DNA of 64,000 nt, from NCBI GenBank assembly GCA_022393335.1, contig JAJEKB010021279.1, positions 1,357,960 through 1,421,959 of the forward strand. The letters run 5' to 3'. Both the position numbers and the translations under genes were made by a program. The notes under the pieces were generated by a model, which did not search any database, was not told the origin of the DNA, and saw only the letters and a program-made list of their open reading frames with translations. The DNA is from Macrotrachela quadricornifera (lineage: Eukaryota > Rotifera > Eurotatoria > Philodinida > Philodinidae). Below are positions 11,868 through 25,985 of this stretch, in pieces; position 1 is the stretch's first letter; every line of letters begins with the position of its first letter.

Positions 11868-12903
11868 TCTATACAGTTGATAGAATAGTAATTTGATCAA
11901 TACACCTAATCTCTTGTCCGACTTGTCCTTTGTCATGGGAACAAAAAAATAAAGTCTTTAATTTATTTCTCGTTAAAAGAACCATTCGGATTTCTTTCAA
12001 TATACCAATTGTGAACTTCATGAAAATATATATAACCGAATAGTATCTCTTCTTTCGAATAGAACGATTCATTTTTCAAAAATTTCCATTTTCTAATGTA
12101 TAATATTTATTATATTCTATATAATCAAATATAAATTATTTGAATTATTTAATTAATTATTTCATAACTCTAATAAAATTTTTACATTTATAAGCAAAGA
12201 AAATATAGTTTTTTTTTTTTCAAAATGAAATTGTTTAACTTTCATAAACAATTAATTACAAGATATCTTCACCATCTGTAATTTCGAATTTACTTTTGAA
12301 CGATAGTTTATAAGTTTAAATAAGAAAAGAAAAAAAAACGAAAACAACTGTCTCATAGTAGACATGGGCAGGCGGAAGGTTAATAGTAATAATAATAAAG
12401 AAAAGAAAAGAAAAAAAAACAATCACTGTTTCTGCATGTTCACCATGAGAAAACAAACGAACATTGCTCAAGACAAAAAACAAACAAAGAAAAAAAACAA
12501 ACTAGTTAAATAAATAATAATAAAGAAAGAGGAAGTAGAAATGGTCACACTAAATAAAAAAAAAAACCGAATCAATATACAAATGTACAAAGTGCGAAAA
12601 AATAAATAAGTATACATATATAAATATATATATGCGAATTGTCTTTTTTCTTTTTAATATATTTTTCACGTATATGTCAGATCACAATTAATGACAAAAC
12701 AACAATGCACAACTGTATTTCTTATTTTTCTTTTTTTTTTTGTTTCGACAATAAAAAAAAAATGAATGAGCATATAATACATAAAAATAAACAGAACAAG
12801 AGATTTCTTCATTGTCTATTCGACATTATGAAGAATAAAAATAAACATCACACGGTAGATATGCCAATATGGCAATAAAAGAAAAATAAATTCAAGTTCA
12901 AAA
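11868..12903. other. AT-rich intergenic DNA
   Basis: This lies downstream of MED13 on the minus strand. Poly-A and poly-T tracts are frequent from 12300 to 12780. No exon or RNA gene is supported. Confidence 0.5.
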
Positions 12904-15900
12904 TCATACAAATTTAATAAAAGCATGATATAATCGTAATAAATTTTCCATATGTATTGGTAAACAACTAGCACGTTCATTAGTTTTCGCATCAACTAAT
13001 AACCATGATAAACGATTGTAAGATTCAAGAACATGTCTACAAAAAAAAATAAAATAAAATAAATTTAATACGAATTTAACTTTAGTTTTTTTCTTACCGA
13101 AGTACAACATAAGTATAATTTGAATCAAGTGGATGAATCGATTTTTGATCATGACTTTGAGCAAATATCATATCATCTGAATGTTGAGCATTAGGTACAC
13201 TAACATGTAATGTTGCTTTAAATACACTTGATGAATTATTTAAACGTTGAGTTGATTTTCCTTGTAACATCCATATTGGTAAAGGATTTAATGTACCTAT
13301 TGTTGAAACATAAAAACCAAGTGCAAGTGGTTGTTGATGTAATGATGGTATATCATTCATATCAATTTCAGAATCTAAATGAAGTAATGAATTTGATTTC
13401 ATATTGGAATTATTTAATGAATTTCCATATGGATCAGTTCCATTATAATTATTTTGTGATATAGATAAACTATTTAAACGACTAAGATGTCCATTTTGAT
13501 TACCATTATGACTCATATCAAGACCATAATTAGGTGGAAATTCTAAATCAGGTGGTGGTGATGGCATATTTTCGAATGGATCAGCATCTAATTGTCCAAA
13601 TATTGAACCAAATAAATCATCATCATTTTCCATTGATAATTGACGAGGATCATTCGGTCGAGGAATTGTTTGTACATGCTATATGAACAAAAACAAAAAG
13701 ATATATACAGTAGTAGTAAATAAATGTCTTCGCTCTAGTTAATCTCAGCGATTATAGTTGATAGAGATCTGCATATATCCTGTTAGGAATGTAAATCAGA
13801 GACATAATTGCAGCTTGATTGCTTCATTACAAAGATAAGTATAACGGATCATGTCATGTTTCTGCATTGAGATTTTTAATGTGATAAAGGATAAACTTGT
13901 TGGACATCTCGGGAGATTCCCTCGTGAGTTATTACCTCAAAAAGATAGCAGATCCTCAAGATTATACAGTACATTGCTAGTCGACCTATAAAATATCATT
14001 TGTTTTAAAGTTATGAATCTCAAAAGGCGAAATATCATTGTTTTCTTCGTAATTGAGCAACCTCGCTGTACCTGTGTCTTTGATCTACATTCTCGATGGA
14101 GCATATACACACAAACTTTCGGATTTCTACTACTTAGAATATCTGAGATTATCTGAGAAGAAAAATTTTTTTGTAAAAGATATTTTTAATTCTCGATCAA
14201 ATATGCATATCATGCTCTATTTCAATGTCAAAAAGGTACTAATGCTGAAAACAAATAGATTTTATAAAAAATTCTCTAAATAATAATTTTTAAATAAATA
14301 AATTTAATTTATTTTTAATCTAACCTGTACAGATGCTGATGTTGGTAATGTAAGAATATGTGTAACTGATATATCATTTAATACTTGTCCGTTATTTTGC
14401 ATTGTTGTTGTATTATTATTTGATGGTTGTGTTCCACGCATTTCTCCAAGTTCAAGTGATTCAGGTAGTATAGTTAATAATGGATGTGTTTCCATAGATA
14501 TTAAACAAGCTGATAATATAACTGGATGATCATGACTACGTAAAATACGACACATTGGACATGATTCACGTATTAATGATGCACAACGAACAAGATTTTT
14601 TTTTGATAATATTATTCCCCAATCTAATAAATAAAAAAAAAATTATTTATTCAAATCATTTTATATTATTACTTTTTAATTCTCCATGACCAAGTCTACC
14701 TAAACGTCCAATAACAATTCTCCATGGCATTGTTGTATTTGTAACAATATGCATTATAAAATCCCATAATTTTTGTAAACCAATTCGTCGTGCATGTTGA
14801 ATTTTTCTTGTATGTCTATATAAATAATTATTTTATTCTTTATATTTTAAATATTAGTTTTTTTACCTATCTGGCACTTCAATATTAATTGAACATGTTT
14901 CCAATAATTCTCCTCGATCATCTGAACAAGTTGCTAATAAATATCGTTGATCATCTGATAAACAATATGAACAAAATAAAATACTTCCATTAATATTTGT
15001 TTGCTCTGTAAGATCAGCAAAAGGTTTAAAACGAAAATCAGATTTAGGAGAAAGAATATATGCTGGTGTATATAATTGCATAACCTAAAAAAAAACACCA
15101 AAACATAAAAATTAGAAAATAATAAAATATTTGCGACTTGAACAAGCCTTTATTCCTCAAGATTTTCGATTTTTATCGATACGTACAGACATGAAATAGA
15201 AAACGGATGCTAGATTTGTTTCACTGGTAACACGCGCTCTGTATTTATAATATAAAGGATGTCTAGTGCAAGGTAATGCACACATTGACCTTTGACTTCA
15301 ATTTTCAGAACCTTGAAAACAGCTCAATTTAAGTTTATACTCATTATTTCTCTTTTAAAATTTGCCTTAAATTTCAAAATAATATATTACAAGTTTTGCT
15401 GGCATTTTTTCTTCTGATGCAGCTGGACCAAAACTTGTTAAAGATTTAGCACGTGTTGCATAAGAAACTGGTCGTCGTAATTGATCATAAATATGAAATG
15501 ATAAACGTTTAAAATGTGTTATACGAAGTTCACTATCAGATTCAATTTGATGATTTATAATTGATTCAAATGGAATAATCTAAAACAAACCAAAAATTTT
15601 TTTCAAGAATTATTTATTAAAATTTCAATTTTTTACTTGTATATTTATTCTAATAGAAACTTTTTCTGGTAAACCTTTAATAATATCCATATAAGCACGA
15701 AATATAGCTTTTTTAACATAAATATCAATTGTTTCATCAATAGATATATTTTCATTGTCATTATTTAATGATCCAATTAATTCATAACGAAATGTATCAA
15801 TTATATAAATAACTAAAAATAATTGATCATCATTTAATGAACGACCATGATAAAATGATTCAAATGCTTGTAAATCAATTGGATCAACTTGTTGACCATT

Positions 15901-18900
15901 TACAAATGTACCATTTATTGTTGAAGATGTATTTGTTGATGATATACCAAGAGTATCATTAGTTATTGAACCTGTTGTATATATATTATTTGCAGTAAGA
16001 TTAGTTGTTGTTGTTGTTGATGATGATGATGATGATGGTGAAAATGAATAACCATTTGGTGTATTATCATTATTTGTTGAATGAATATCAAACGAAGATG
16101 TTTCACTTGGTGAACGAAATATATCACGACGTAATGTTATATCATCTAATAATGTATTATCAAATGTTTGTGCTGAAAGTATATTTGCTAAATAAAAAAA
16201 TTTTAAATTTATATATATTTACTATTTTGATTAAATTCTTACAAAGTTTATCTTTAAGTATTTGAGCATATAATTTTAATCGACTACCAAGTGGATGTGT
16301 TGTTTCATGATCAGTAAACCATTGATCAATATTTGGAAGTTGTGATGTATCATTTATTTGTTGTGATATACGTAATAGTCCTTGATCAGAAAATATTTTT
16401 AGTAATGGTCGATGTAAACCTAATCGACATAATTCATAATATGTTGATAATTCCCGAAAATATGTTTTTGTTATTGAACATATATATTCATTATCAGGTA
16501 CAACACATATATAACCAATATCTTTTCGTTTTGAATATGGTTCAAGACATAATTTATCCCAAAATTTTAAACCATATGATGCTAACATAACCCATTCACG
16601 ATCAAGACCAGCAAGAATATATGGAATTGGTTGTGGTCCACTTATTTGTTCTTCAAGATGTGCATGTTGATTTTGTACATATAATAATTGATGAAAAGAT
16701 TTCCATGTTAATGGACCATCAATTGTACTCCATAAACCATTAACATTACGTTTTTTTAATGCTTCAACTAATAATGGTTGTAATGAACGTAACATTGTAA
16801 TTAATTGTTGATCAGAATCAAGTGGTGCTAGAGAAGTATAGAAATTTTTTTGATTTTTCAAAAAAAAATAAATTAAGTCATGTTTCTTACATGCTAAATA
16901 TGACCATTGATGTAACCATTGATGTTTATCGATATCATCAGCTATTGGACTATTACTATTATTTCGTGCTTGATCTATGACTAATCGACATGCCCAATTT
17001 TCATCTAAATATTTACATATTAATATCATTTTATTATGAAAATGTTAGAAATCAGAGGCTGGAAATGAATGTGATTCTGTTCATTCGACTCATTATCAAA
17101 TTCTTTATTGACATCCTCAGTCTAATAGTATAGGTATTATAGAGTTCTATTACTTACTGGTAAGATCCTAGTAGATGGTGACACTTTTTCCGTACCCATA
17201 ACATGATGCAATAAAGCTTGATAATACTTACATGATTGGGCTGAGGACATCTTCGGCTACAAACCTATATATGTTCCATCTTGAAAATTATAGTCGTCTT
17301 TCGACGTTACCAAAAAGATACTATTTTGGAACATCATCATCTGATATCTTCTACTTAAAAAGAAATATGCTATGAGATGCAGCGTGAAATGATCTACAAC
17401 CTCTAAAGAACGGTCTATCTTATAAATAAAGGAAGAAAAAATGGAACTTTTCATTCATGTAGAAAATAAATGGTTGTTTTCCGATTTTTGATTTTTGTTG
17501 AAAATAAAAAGTATATAATTAAAATAGGTTTTACTTTATCGATTGTAGAACTTTTCAAGCTGCACCTTGTGATATATTCTATCTTTTCTATACAATGTAT
17601 TAAATGAAGGAAAGTTAAAATAGAAAATATGAATCAATTATTGAAGTTTTCCATTTCGAAAGCTGCAAAATTAATCAAATTAGAAAAATAGAATATTATT
17701 TACAGAATAATGAAAGATGACTATATATCAGTATTAATTATTAAAATTTAGGAATAGAGAAGGAAGAAACAATTTTGCAGAAAGTTTATTTATCTTTCTA
17801 TAAAATGGTTCTATTCTTATGTAAATACATCTATAAAAAAATATTCATTACGATTGATTGCGTCAAGTTTAGATACTGACATTTATAAACAGCGGCAGCA
17901 GTCAAAAGGTCCATATATTTTACAAATTGCAACACATGAATTTTTTTAGTCATATATAATAATATTTATACAATTAAATAATGCTAACTTACATTGATAA
18001 AATGGTTGTTTAAATATTTCAATAATATCTTGTGTATTCTTTTTTGAAATATTTTGATTATTAAAATAATCAAATGGTGATGATAAACATTCTTTTCGTT
18101 CAATTAATTCTAACAAATTAACTGATATAGAATCATTTGTTTGACGATATTTTAAATCAGCTTTAATTCCTGTTATTTCAACTTCATCTTCATAAAATAA
18201 TCCTGATGAATAACTTAAACGTAAATTTACAACAGCTGAAAAACCACATGAACATGTATTATTCATTGATAACATTGATTGTTGTTGAGAATTTATTGTT
18301 GAATGGGAATATGATGATTGTTCATGTGAATATAATTGATTATGTAATAATTTATTATTATTATCACGTGGTTTTTCTAAATATACTATTGAATCAATAC
18401 CATGTATTGATAAATCATTTGATGTACATGCACATAAAACACATGAATCAAAATTAATATCACGATAGATATTTAAAATACTATCATTAAGTAAAACATT
18501 AAATATTAAAGAATCAATTTCAGGTATTAATGATGAAAGATTTCCTATTGGACTATTTAATGTTTGAACACTACCAATAGATCGATTAAGATATGGTGAT
18601 GATGATTGTATATCATTTGAACGCATTGGAGAATAAAGATTTGGAGTTGGCATTGAACGTGGTGTTGGTTGTTGTCGATGAAATATTTGTTGATTATTAA
18701 ATGGACTTGTTGATATTTCATTTATTGATATTGGATATTTCCAATGTCGAAAAGATTTTGAATTTGTTGATGATATTGTAGATAAAGATTTCGATAGTTC
18801 ATAACGTTTATCAGATTTTTTTAAAGATATTTTATTTATTGGATAATAAGATGATTGTTCTATAATTATATTTGATTCAAATGGAACAAGTATAGATTCT

Positions 18901-21900
18901 TGATTAAATTGATTAAGTGTATCAAATGTTGTTGCAACATGACTAGATGTATCAGCCATAATTGCATATGGGGAATGTAATGTTTGTGGTTTTTCAGATG
19001 ATGATGAACCTGGTGGTGTATTGTAGATTTGTTCCATTTCATGTGAAACTAAAAACAAACAAATTTATTAAATAATTCATTTTTTGTTTATTTCTATCTC
19101 GATCGAAATCTACGCAGATCTAATTTCGATTAGAATATATTTAAATCTAACAAACCTCCATTAAATGATTTATTGAAAGGATATATATTGCCATGATTAA
19201 TTAATATAGTTGGTATAGGTGGTATTGGTGGAAGTGTATTTTCTTTTCGAGAAGGTGATTTCATATTAGTATTAGAAATATTATGTGATTGAGTATTTGG
19301 ATTTGAATTTGAATTTGGATTTATTGTTTTATGTTCTATTGTATCATGTGAATCCATAATTGTTTCAAGATCATCCATTGATGGTCCATCGATTGTATAA
19401 GATGATAATTGATTTTGACGAGTAGTATTTATTGTTGTTAATGGATAATTTGTTCGAGATATTGAATCTTCATTTTCATCAAAATCGGATAGAATCTATA
19501 AAAAAAGAATATATATATTATATTAATAAATTAATATTAATAAAAAATTATACAGATGTTTGTAATTGACTAGGACTAGGAGGAGTAGGTTGACCATGTT
19601 GATAAACATGTTCAGATGTGGGTGTTATTGATTCAATATTATTTAAATTTAATTGATCATTAGGACGAAAACGTTTTAGAGGTAATTGTAAACTTGAATA
19701 GAATAAGAATATATAAAATAAATTTAAATTAAATATAAAAAAATCAAAATCTTACAATGAATCAGTACGATAAAAATCATATGTTTGTTTATGTTGTTCC
19801 GGTTCATCATCATCAATATTTGTATCATTAAATGCTATTGTCATTGAACGTTTTATACCACGTGATATTGTTGGATTTTGTATTGGAGAATTAACAGATA
19901 CAGAATTTAAATTTGTTATTGGAACAAGAACTGATGGTGGACCTGTAATATTAACACTATTTGGTGTTGTTGCAATCCAATCAGTTGATTTTTCATTCGT
20001 TGTTATTGGTTGAGTATTAGTTGATACAAGAGGAGATGACATTGATTCAATTAATGTATCATGATTTTCTATAGATTCAGATGAATTTTCAGTTTTAATA
20101 GGTTCATTTTTATTTCGATTAGATGATTCGGATATAATAGGTAAAGTAGTATGAGGACGACGATGAAATGGAATAAATGGTGTTGAACGAGTATTTGTTG
20201 TTGAACATTGATTACATCGACATGAATGATGATTGAGTGTATCACTAATAAATGAACTTATATCATTTGATTTATTATTTTGTCTAGAAAAAAAATATTC
20301 TGTTTTGTTTATAATAAATTATAAATTTTTATATCTTACTTTTTATCAAAATCAATAGAATTATTTCGTTGAGTACTAATCAATAAATTATTCGCAAATT
20401 TCTTTATAAGAGAATTTTCAATTTTATTTGTATCTGGTATACTATCTAATGATGTATTATTTGTTGTTGTTGTTGCTGATGGTGGAGGTGGTAGTGGGGT
20501 TGGTTTTGATTTTTTTGTTGTTGATGTATCTGATTTTTTATTTATTGATATATCTTCTTTCTTTATAATTGATTCATCATTTGTACCAATTTTATATACA
20601 TAACATGTTGGATAAAACATTCGTGCATTACCTTTGAAAATAAAACAAAAATGATTTTATTCTTAAATGTTTTTCTACATTATAGATTCATGTGCTTTAT
20701 AATGTTTGTGATTCTACTCTGTTCATTTGATGGACCTATCTCATATTCGTCGAATTGAACTATACCTTTTTTTACCTATTGATATGTGGTATTACAAAAA
20801 TATTTTCATTTAATTTTTCTAAAGGTTTCGGATTATATGCAAAATTTTCGACTTCTACGTGTTGTGTTATGGCTGTAGCTTTTCGTTTCTTTTACGTTAG
20901 GTACATACGGCTGACTAACAGATACTTCGCAATAAATGGCAGAACTTTACATTCCACAATTAATTCTCTGAATACGCTTTATAGAAAAAACAAAGGACAA
21001 AGTATATCAGAAAATACAGTGTGAAAAGCTCTACAATTATAGATTGTAGTAGTTTTCATACTGCATCTTCTAGTATATTTTATTTTTCTTTCAGTGAAAC
21101 CTTATTCTAAGGATCAACATATAAAATGTGAAGTTCTACCATTTATTATGAATTACTCCTTATCTAGCGTATAGAGAATGGTAGAGTATACCTTGGATAA
21201 TTTATACAATTTACTAAAAAAAAGCAAGGCTTTTAAAATTTCATATATCCGAAAACTTTTTTGTTACAATTAATCTATAGAGTAAGTAAATATGTAGAGT
21301 ATATAATACCTATTGTAACTTCAACAAAATCTGGTAATCCATCTACGTGCCGAATTGGATAATTTTTTTCCCAATTTTCCCGATAAATATTTATATCAAT
21401 TTCTCTACTAATATGACCAATAAGCATTCCATTAATACCATACGGTCCCAAAATAACTATATATATATTAAAATAATTATAAATTACAAAAAAAAGAACG
21501 TTTAATATAAATAATTATTGTATACCATTTGATGGTGAAGTTTGTTCAAGATCTTTAGTTGTTAAATTAAATATATGTTTATGACGTTGAACATCAACAC
21601 TTGCACATACTTTATTATCACCATGAAGAAAAAAATTAAAATTAAAAGAAAAATTAGGTCTAAATTAAATATAAATGATAAATATCGTTAATAAGTTTGT
21701 CTTATTTTTTTTGTTTTAAATATTTAAAATATTTATTTTCTACGTACACTTTAACATCGGAATGATCATTAACAGGTAAAACAAACCATTTATTCAAACG
21801 AGCAAAACCTTTTGATAATAAATATCTAATAAATCAAAAAAAAAAAAAGAATTTATATATATTCTAATCATTCTATATTACTTTTCAATCATATTATGCA

Positions 21901-22393
21901 ATGCTTTAAACAACATTGATCGACAATCATATGACATTGCATTTTCATTCCATGATCCATGTGCTTGAGTTATTGCTGAATATATAATAATAAAAAAGAA
22001 CAACAAAAACTTATCAATACAATTTTATTAAAAATCATTACGTCTTAAATTAGGTAGATCCGATGGAAGATCTTCATTAATACCAAATAACCAAAGTTCT
22101 CGTTCTGTTTTTTGTCCATCACCTGTTGGTACACGTCTCCATGCACATAATATATCAGCATGTAATGCATCCCAATATGCAATTAAAACTGGATCTTTAT
22201 AATTATCGATACGACCTGATTGATTAGTTTCTAAACGATAATTAATTATTCGACGAAAACATTTCCATTTCATATCATTTAAACTTTGCTAAAATAATAA
22301 AAGATATTTTATATTTCCTATTTATTTATTTTAAATAATTACCAAAGCAAATAAATTTGTGTGACAATGTTCAAGACTACACGGTGTATTCAT
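12904..22393 (-). CDS. MED13: Mediator complex subunit 13, 20 exons
   Basis: Exons from 5' to 3': 22343-22393, 22042-22288, 21882-21975, 21748-21825, 21526-21659, 21310-21456, 20340-20631, 19756-20283, 19554-19692, 19156-19495, 17993-19048, 16891-17004, 16243-16827, 15637-16187, 15391-15579, 14867-15084, 14673-14815, 14325-14623, 13098-13678, 12904-13036. All phases agree and give 1972 residues, against about 2170 in human. Recognised blocks: N-terminal [23 protein letters not shown] and LNKWFVLP; middle [23 protein letters not shown] and [11 protein letters not shown]-terminal [34 protein letters not shown], [20 protein letters not shown] and HPLDSN. Known role: MED13 joins the CDK8/cyclin C/MED12 kinase module to core Mediator in the nucleus and controls RNA polymerase II transcription. 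Long Ser/Asn/Thr-rich linkers encoded by simple repeats separate the conserved blocks. Intron 11 (about 990 bp) and intron 18 (about 650 bp) are unusually long here. Confidence 0.96.
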
Positions 22394-22881
22394 TATTGTT
22401 TCTATTATTTTAAATCAATAATAAAAGGTTTTTTGATCGGATCATAATAATGGAATATCCAACATTGACCATAGATTTTTCTTAAAAAATATACGAAAAT
22501 TAAACACAATAACAGCTGTTTGATATATGTATTGAAAGAGAAAAAAAAAACAACAACAACATATTTAATGACATATAGAAAAAAAATAAATGTAATTGTA
22601 ATTGATTATTACGCTATAAGATTAGTTTTTAATAAATTTTCATTAGGGAGGATTTATAATGATTAATCATTGGTAGAAAAAATTGAGCAATAGAATTATT
22701 ATGTTCTATTTTGTATTATATTTAATATAAACGTGTAAAAAGAAAATTATTAATATTCAAATATATGATTAATTTTTTTTTTGCATTTCTAATTTATATG
22801 AATCTACCATATATTAATAATTTTTTAGTTTCTTTTTTCATTAAAATTTTTTTTATTTCAGTTAATAATCTAACATTAACC
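22394..22881. other. Shared upstream region of MED13 and a membrane-protein gene
   Basis: About 490 bp of AT-rich DNA separate two divergent starts and so probably carry both promoters. No clear TATA box can be singled out against the AT background. Confidence 0.4.
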
Positions 22882-25800
22882 ATGGTCTCTTGTGGTATGT
22901 GTTTGCAAAGTGTTGTTATGAATTTCATTATATTAATCTGGTCATTAATACTTGATGGATATTTTATTAGTGAAAATCGTGGTATTAAAAGTGGCCTTGT
23001 CTATTGTGAACTAGAAGGATGGATATTACCAGTGTAAGATTATTTTTTTTCTAATAGATAAAATATAATAAAATGATTTTAATGTAAATATATCTTTTCT
23101 TTCATTCTCCATTTCATAAAATACATAATAATATCAGATAGAAACTATATTTAAATTTTAATTATTTGAATTTATATTTTAGTCGTTAATAGACTTAGTG
23201 AACTCTAATCGCAAGGATAGTTATGAAACAATTTGTTTTATAATGCAAAGATGTGCTTGTCTTTGGATGCTTTTCGAATATGCAACGATTTATTGAAGTG
23301 AATAATACTGACTTTTCTTTCCATAAAAGATTCAAACTAGATGAGTTTCGAAGTACATTTTGAGGCAGTTACGTTCTACAAGATTTGTTTCTTACATTGA
23401 TATATCCTTACTTCTAGGACAAGCACATATTTGTCTTACAACTCTATTATATTAAGGTCAAATGAACTTTTATTGATTCTTGCGATCAAGATTCACTGAG
23501 TTCTATTTGCGATTAAAATATGAGTCCAAAGGATTAAAATTTGAATAATTCTTATCTCGTATTATCTAGTCTGACGTTAAAATTAATGGCTTCAACGAAA
23601 GACCGAAAGGGGGCATGGAATAAGTTTTATCGCCGACGCATTTCCTCGTCTTAGAATTTCATTCTAAATGTCCTTGTATAAACGATGTAAAGTCGTTCTA
23701 ATCAATAGAAATACGTTAGATAGATGTCTTTGTGCTAGAAAACTATATCTTCACAAAAATTTTGAGATACAGCACGGACGAAAAGTCAAAACCGGATTGA
23801 TTATATATATATATCGTTTAAACAAATAAATTGCTGAGCACCCATTTGATCATCGTATAATGTTTGATTGTCGTAAGCATTGGGCCATATATTCACCATT
23901 TCTTATTACTTACTCGTTCTATTTCTTCTGAAATCATTGTATTTATCTTATGATTCACACCTGTCACTCATTTTATAGCATCTTCTTTATTTGTAGCGCT
24001 TATTGTTCGATTTCAGCTATATCACATCTTATTACATGTATTTCAGTAAGAGATTTCACTTATCCATATTTATAGTCTCTCTTTCCATGGGATTTAGCGC
24101 ACTTCTTTTATCTTTGGCTTATCTGTTTGCTTATACATTCGTCCATGTATATTTCATTAATATTGTTGCTGTCTGTTATTTTATGAAATGATATCAATAT
24201 ATGTTTTCTTTATTTGCTTCTCACCTTATTTGTGCCTTCTTAAGAGGTTGAATAAATATATTCTTGTTAAAAGCATTTTATGAATTTAAGACGAGGTGGG
24301 ATAGGGAGCAAAAAGTTCTCCTTGTTTCGACCTCTGGCTTCAACATCAATGTATAGAGAATTTTGTGTTTTATAATAATTTTACAACCTCACCATTGCTC
24401 AGAAGAAAAGAGATTTTGAATTAATACCTCCTGATATTTTTAAAGTTTAACACCTACTGTATAAAACATTCTTACCTGTGCCATTTTTCAAGAAAATAAT
24501 ATGACTATTAAGTCAACTAATATAAAGTTTCAGGTTATTTAAAATTAAAATTTATAATGACAAATATTGATTATACAACAAAATATTCGAATATATTTTA
24601 AATTCGAGAAAAACTATTATAAAAATATGTAAATTATTTAAAAACGGATAAAGCTAGTAATTTGCGATTGTCAGCAAGGATTAATGTCTAAATTATGTAT
24701 GAATTTATCTAAGATTTGAATATTTACAGATGTAGAATACAAAGATTACATAAACCTCATGAATTAATTGCCACAACGTTAGTCTTAACTTTAAATATCA
24801 TCGTGACAGCGATAATTTTTCAGCCATAATGAAAATCTCTGCTAAATACTAAAATCATTGAAAAATATATTTTATATGCAAAAAAACAATATTAAACTAA
24901 TTCTTGTTTTTTTTATTTTTATTTTTTAAAGTTATTCATTTTTTACATCCATTGGTATAATTATTGCTTGTATACAATTAATACTTTTAATTGTTTGTTG
25001 TGGTTGTTTAAAAGCTGAAGAATGTCTTCGTGTACGTTCATATACAATTGATTTATTATGGGCAATTTTAAAAGAAATTCCTCAAATAATGATTATTTTT
25101 TATGTAAACTTATGTCGTGATGGTTGGTTTAAAATGACTTCATTATTTAAAGCAATATTTTCAATATTTATAACTATATGGAAACTCTATAATCTTTATA
25201 CATTTTTACGTAATGATGTTAAATCAAATGATATACCAAAGTGGTGTCGAGCAAAACGTTTATATATATGTTTTCCAATATTTCTTATACCAGTTTGGTT
25301 TATTAATTTAGCATTATCAATAATGATTGCAATTTTATTTGTTCATCGTCATCATGGTTCAGGTCTTATTGATATATCAGGTTCAATACATAAATTATAT
25401 GTACAAGATAAATATTTATATACAAAATATATTATAAATTCAGGTATTTATTTACATTGGCCAGATACTAATTATAATAATTCATATATGAAATTATCTG
25501 ATATTGATTATATAATGGCAAATAAAAAAGTTCATATTAATTTATTATTTAAATTACCTTATGTTTGTTTTGAAAAATCTTCATTAGATCAAATAATAAA
25601 AAAATGTTATAAATTAAATAAGGAAACAAATCATTTTTCAAAAATACCTATAAATGAATTTGAATATAATACATATAATTTAAAATTAGAAAATGCAACA
25701 TTTTTATTTCGATATAAACCACATTCAAATAAATATAATTTAGGACAAATTATTTATCATGGTGATGTTAATTTAGAAACATTATTTTTAGATGAATTAT

Positions 25801-25985
25801 TATATTTTCGTTTACATCATGATTATATTCAAGATTATAATGATGATTTTCTTTCTCGAACATCAATAAATAATTATCAATTTTATAAAATTCATCATCA
25901 ACTTATACCAATTGAAAAAGCCTGGAGACATGGTCTTGGAAAATGTCGACCTTGTATATTAGGACCAGAAAAGTCTATAAAATAA
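22882..25985 (+). CDS. Multipass membrane protein, unrecognised family
   Basis: Two exons, 22882-23033 and 24932-25985, join in frame over a 1.9 kb intron to 401 residues. ATG 22882 sits in a good context (ACCATGG). An earlier in-frame ATG at 22765 would add 39 hydrophobic residues that look like translated AT-rich leader, so I prefer the later one. About five membrane segments are visible: MNFIILIWSLIL, SFFTSIGIIIACIQLILLIV, the ILKEIPQIMIIFYV region, ICFPIFLIPVWFINLALSIM, and possibly MTSLFKAIFSIFITIW. The C-terminal 200 residues are polar and extra-membrane (Tyr/Asn-rich), ending GKCRPCILGPEK. The block SYTIDLLWAILKEIPQ resembles motifs in XK-like and other invertebrate multipass proteins, but I cannot assign a family. 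Confidence 0.7.
23195..23505. repeat. Imperfect inverted repeat in intron
   Basis: The arm near 23195-23262 (AGTGAACTCTAATCGCAAGG ... ATGTGCTTGTC) is mirrored by 23413-23503 (GACAAGCACAT ... CTTGCGATCAAGATTCACTG). The order and spacing of the matching blocks indicate a decayed foldback or MITE-like element inside the intron of the membrane-protein gene. Confidence 0.5.
23578..24348. mobile_element. Foldback element about 770 bp long in intron
   Basis: The left end, from ATTAATGGCTTCAACGAAAG through CCTCGTCTTAGAATTTCAT (23580-23660), is matched on the opposite strand by the right end, GACGAGGTGGG ... CGACCTCTGGCTTCAAC (24285-24345). The arms are imperfect. The interior has no transposase-like frame, so it looks like an old non-autonomous element. 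Confidence 0.5.

Noticed and set aside
17005..17034. Start of a separate protein at [11 protein letters not shown] inside MED13
   Set aside because: An acceptor at 17005-17006 splices the frame in phase to the preceding MED13 exon; the apparent start is intron sequence.
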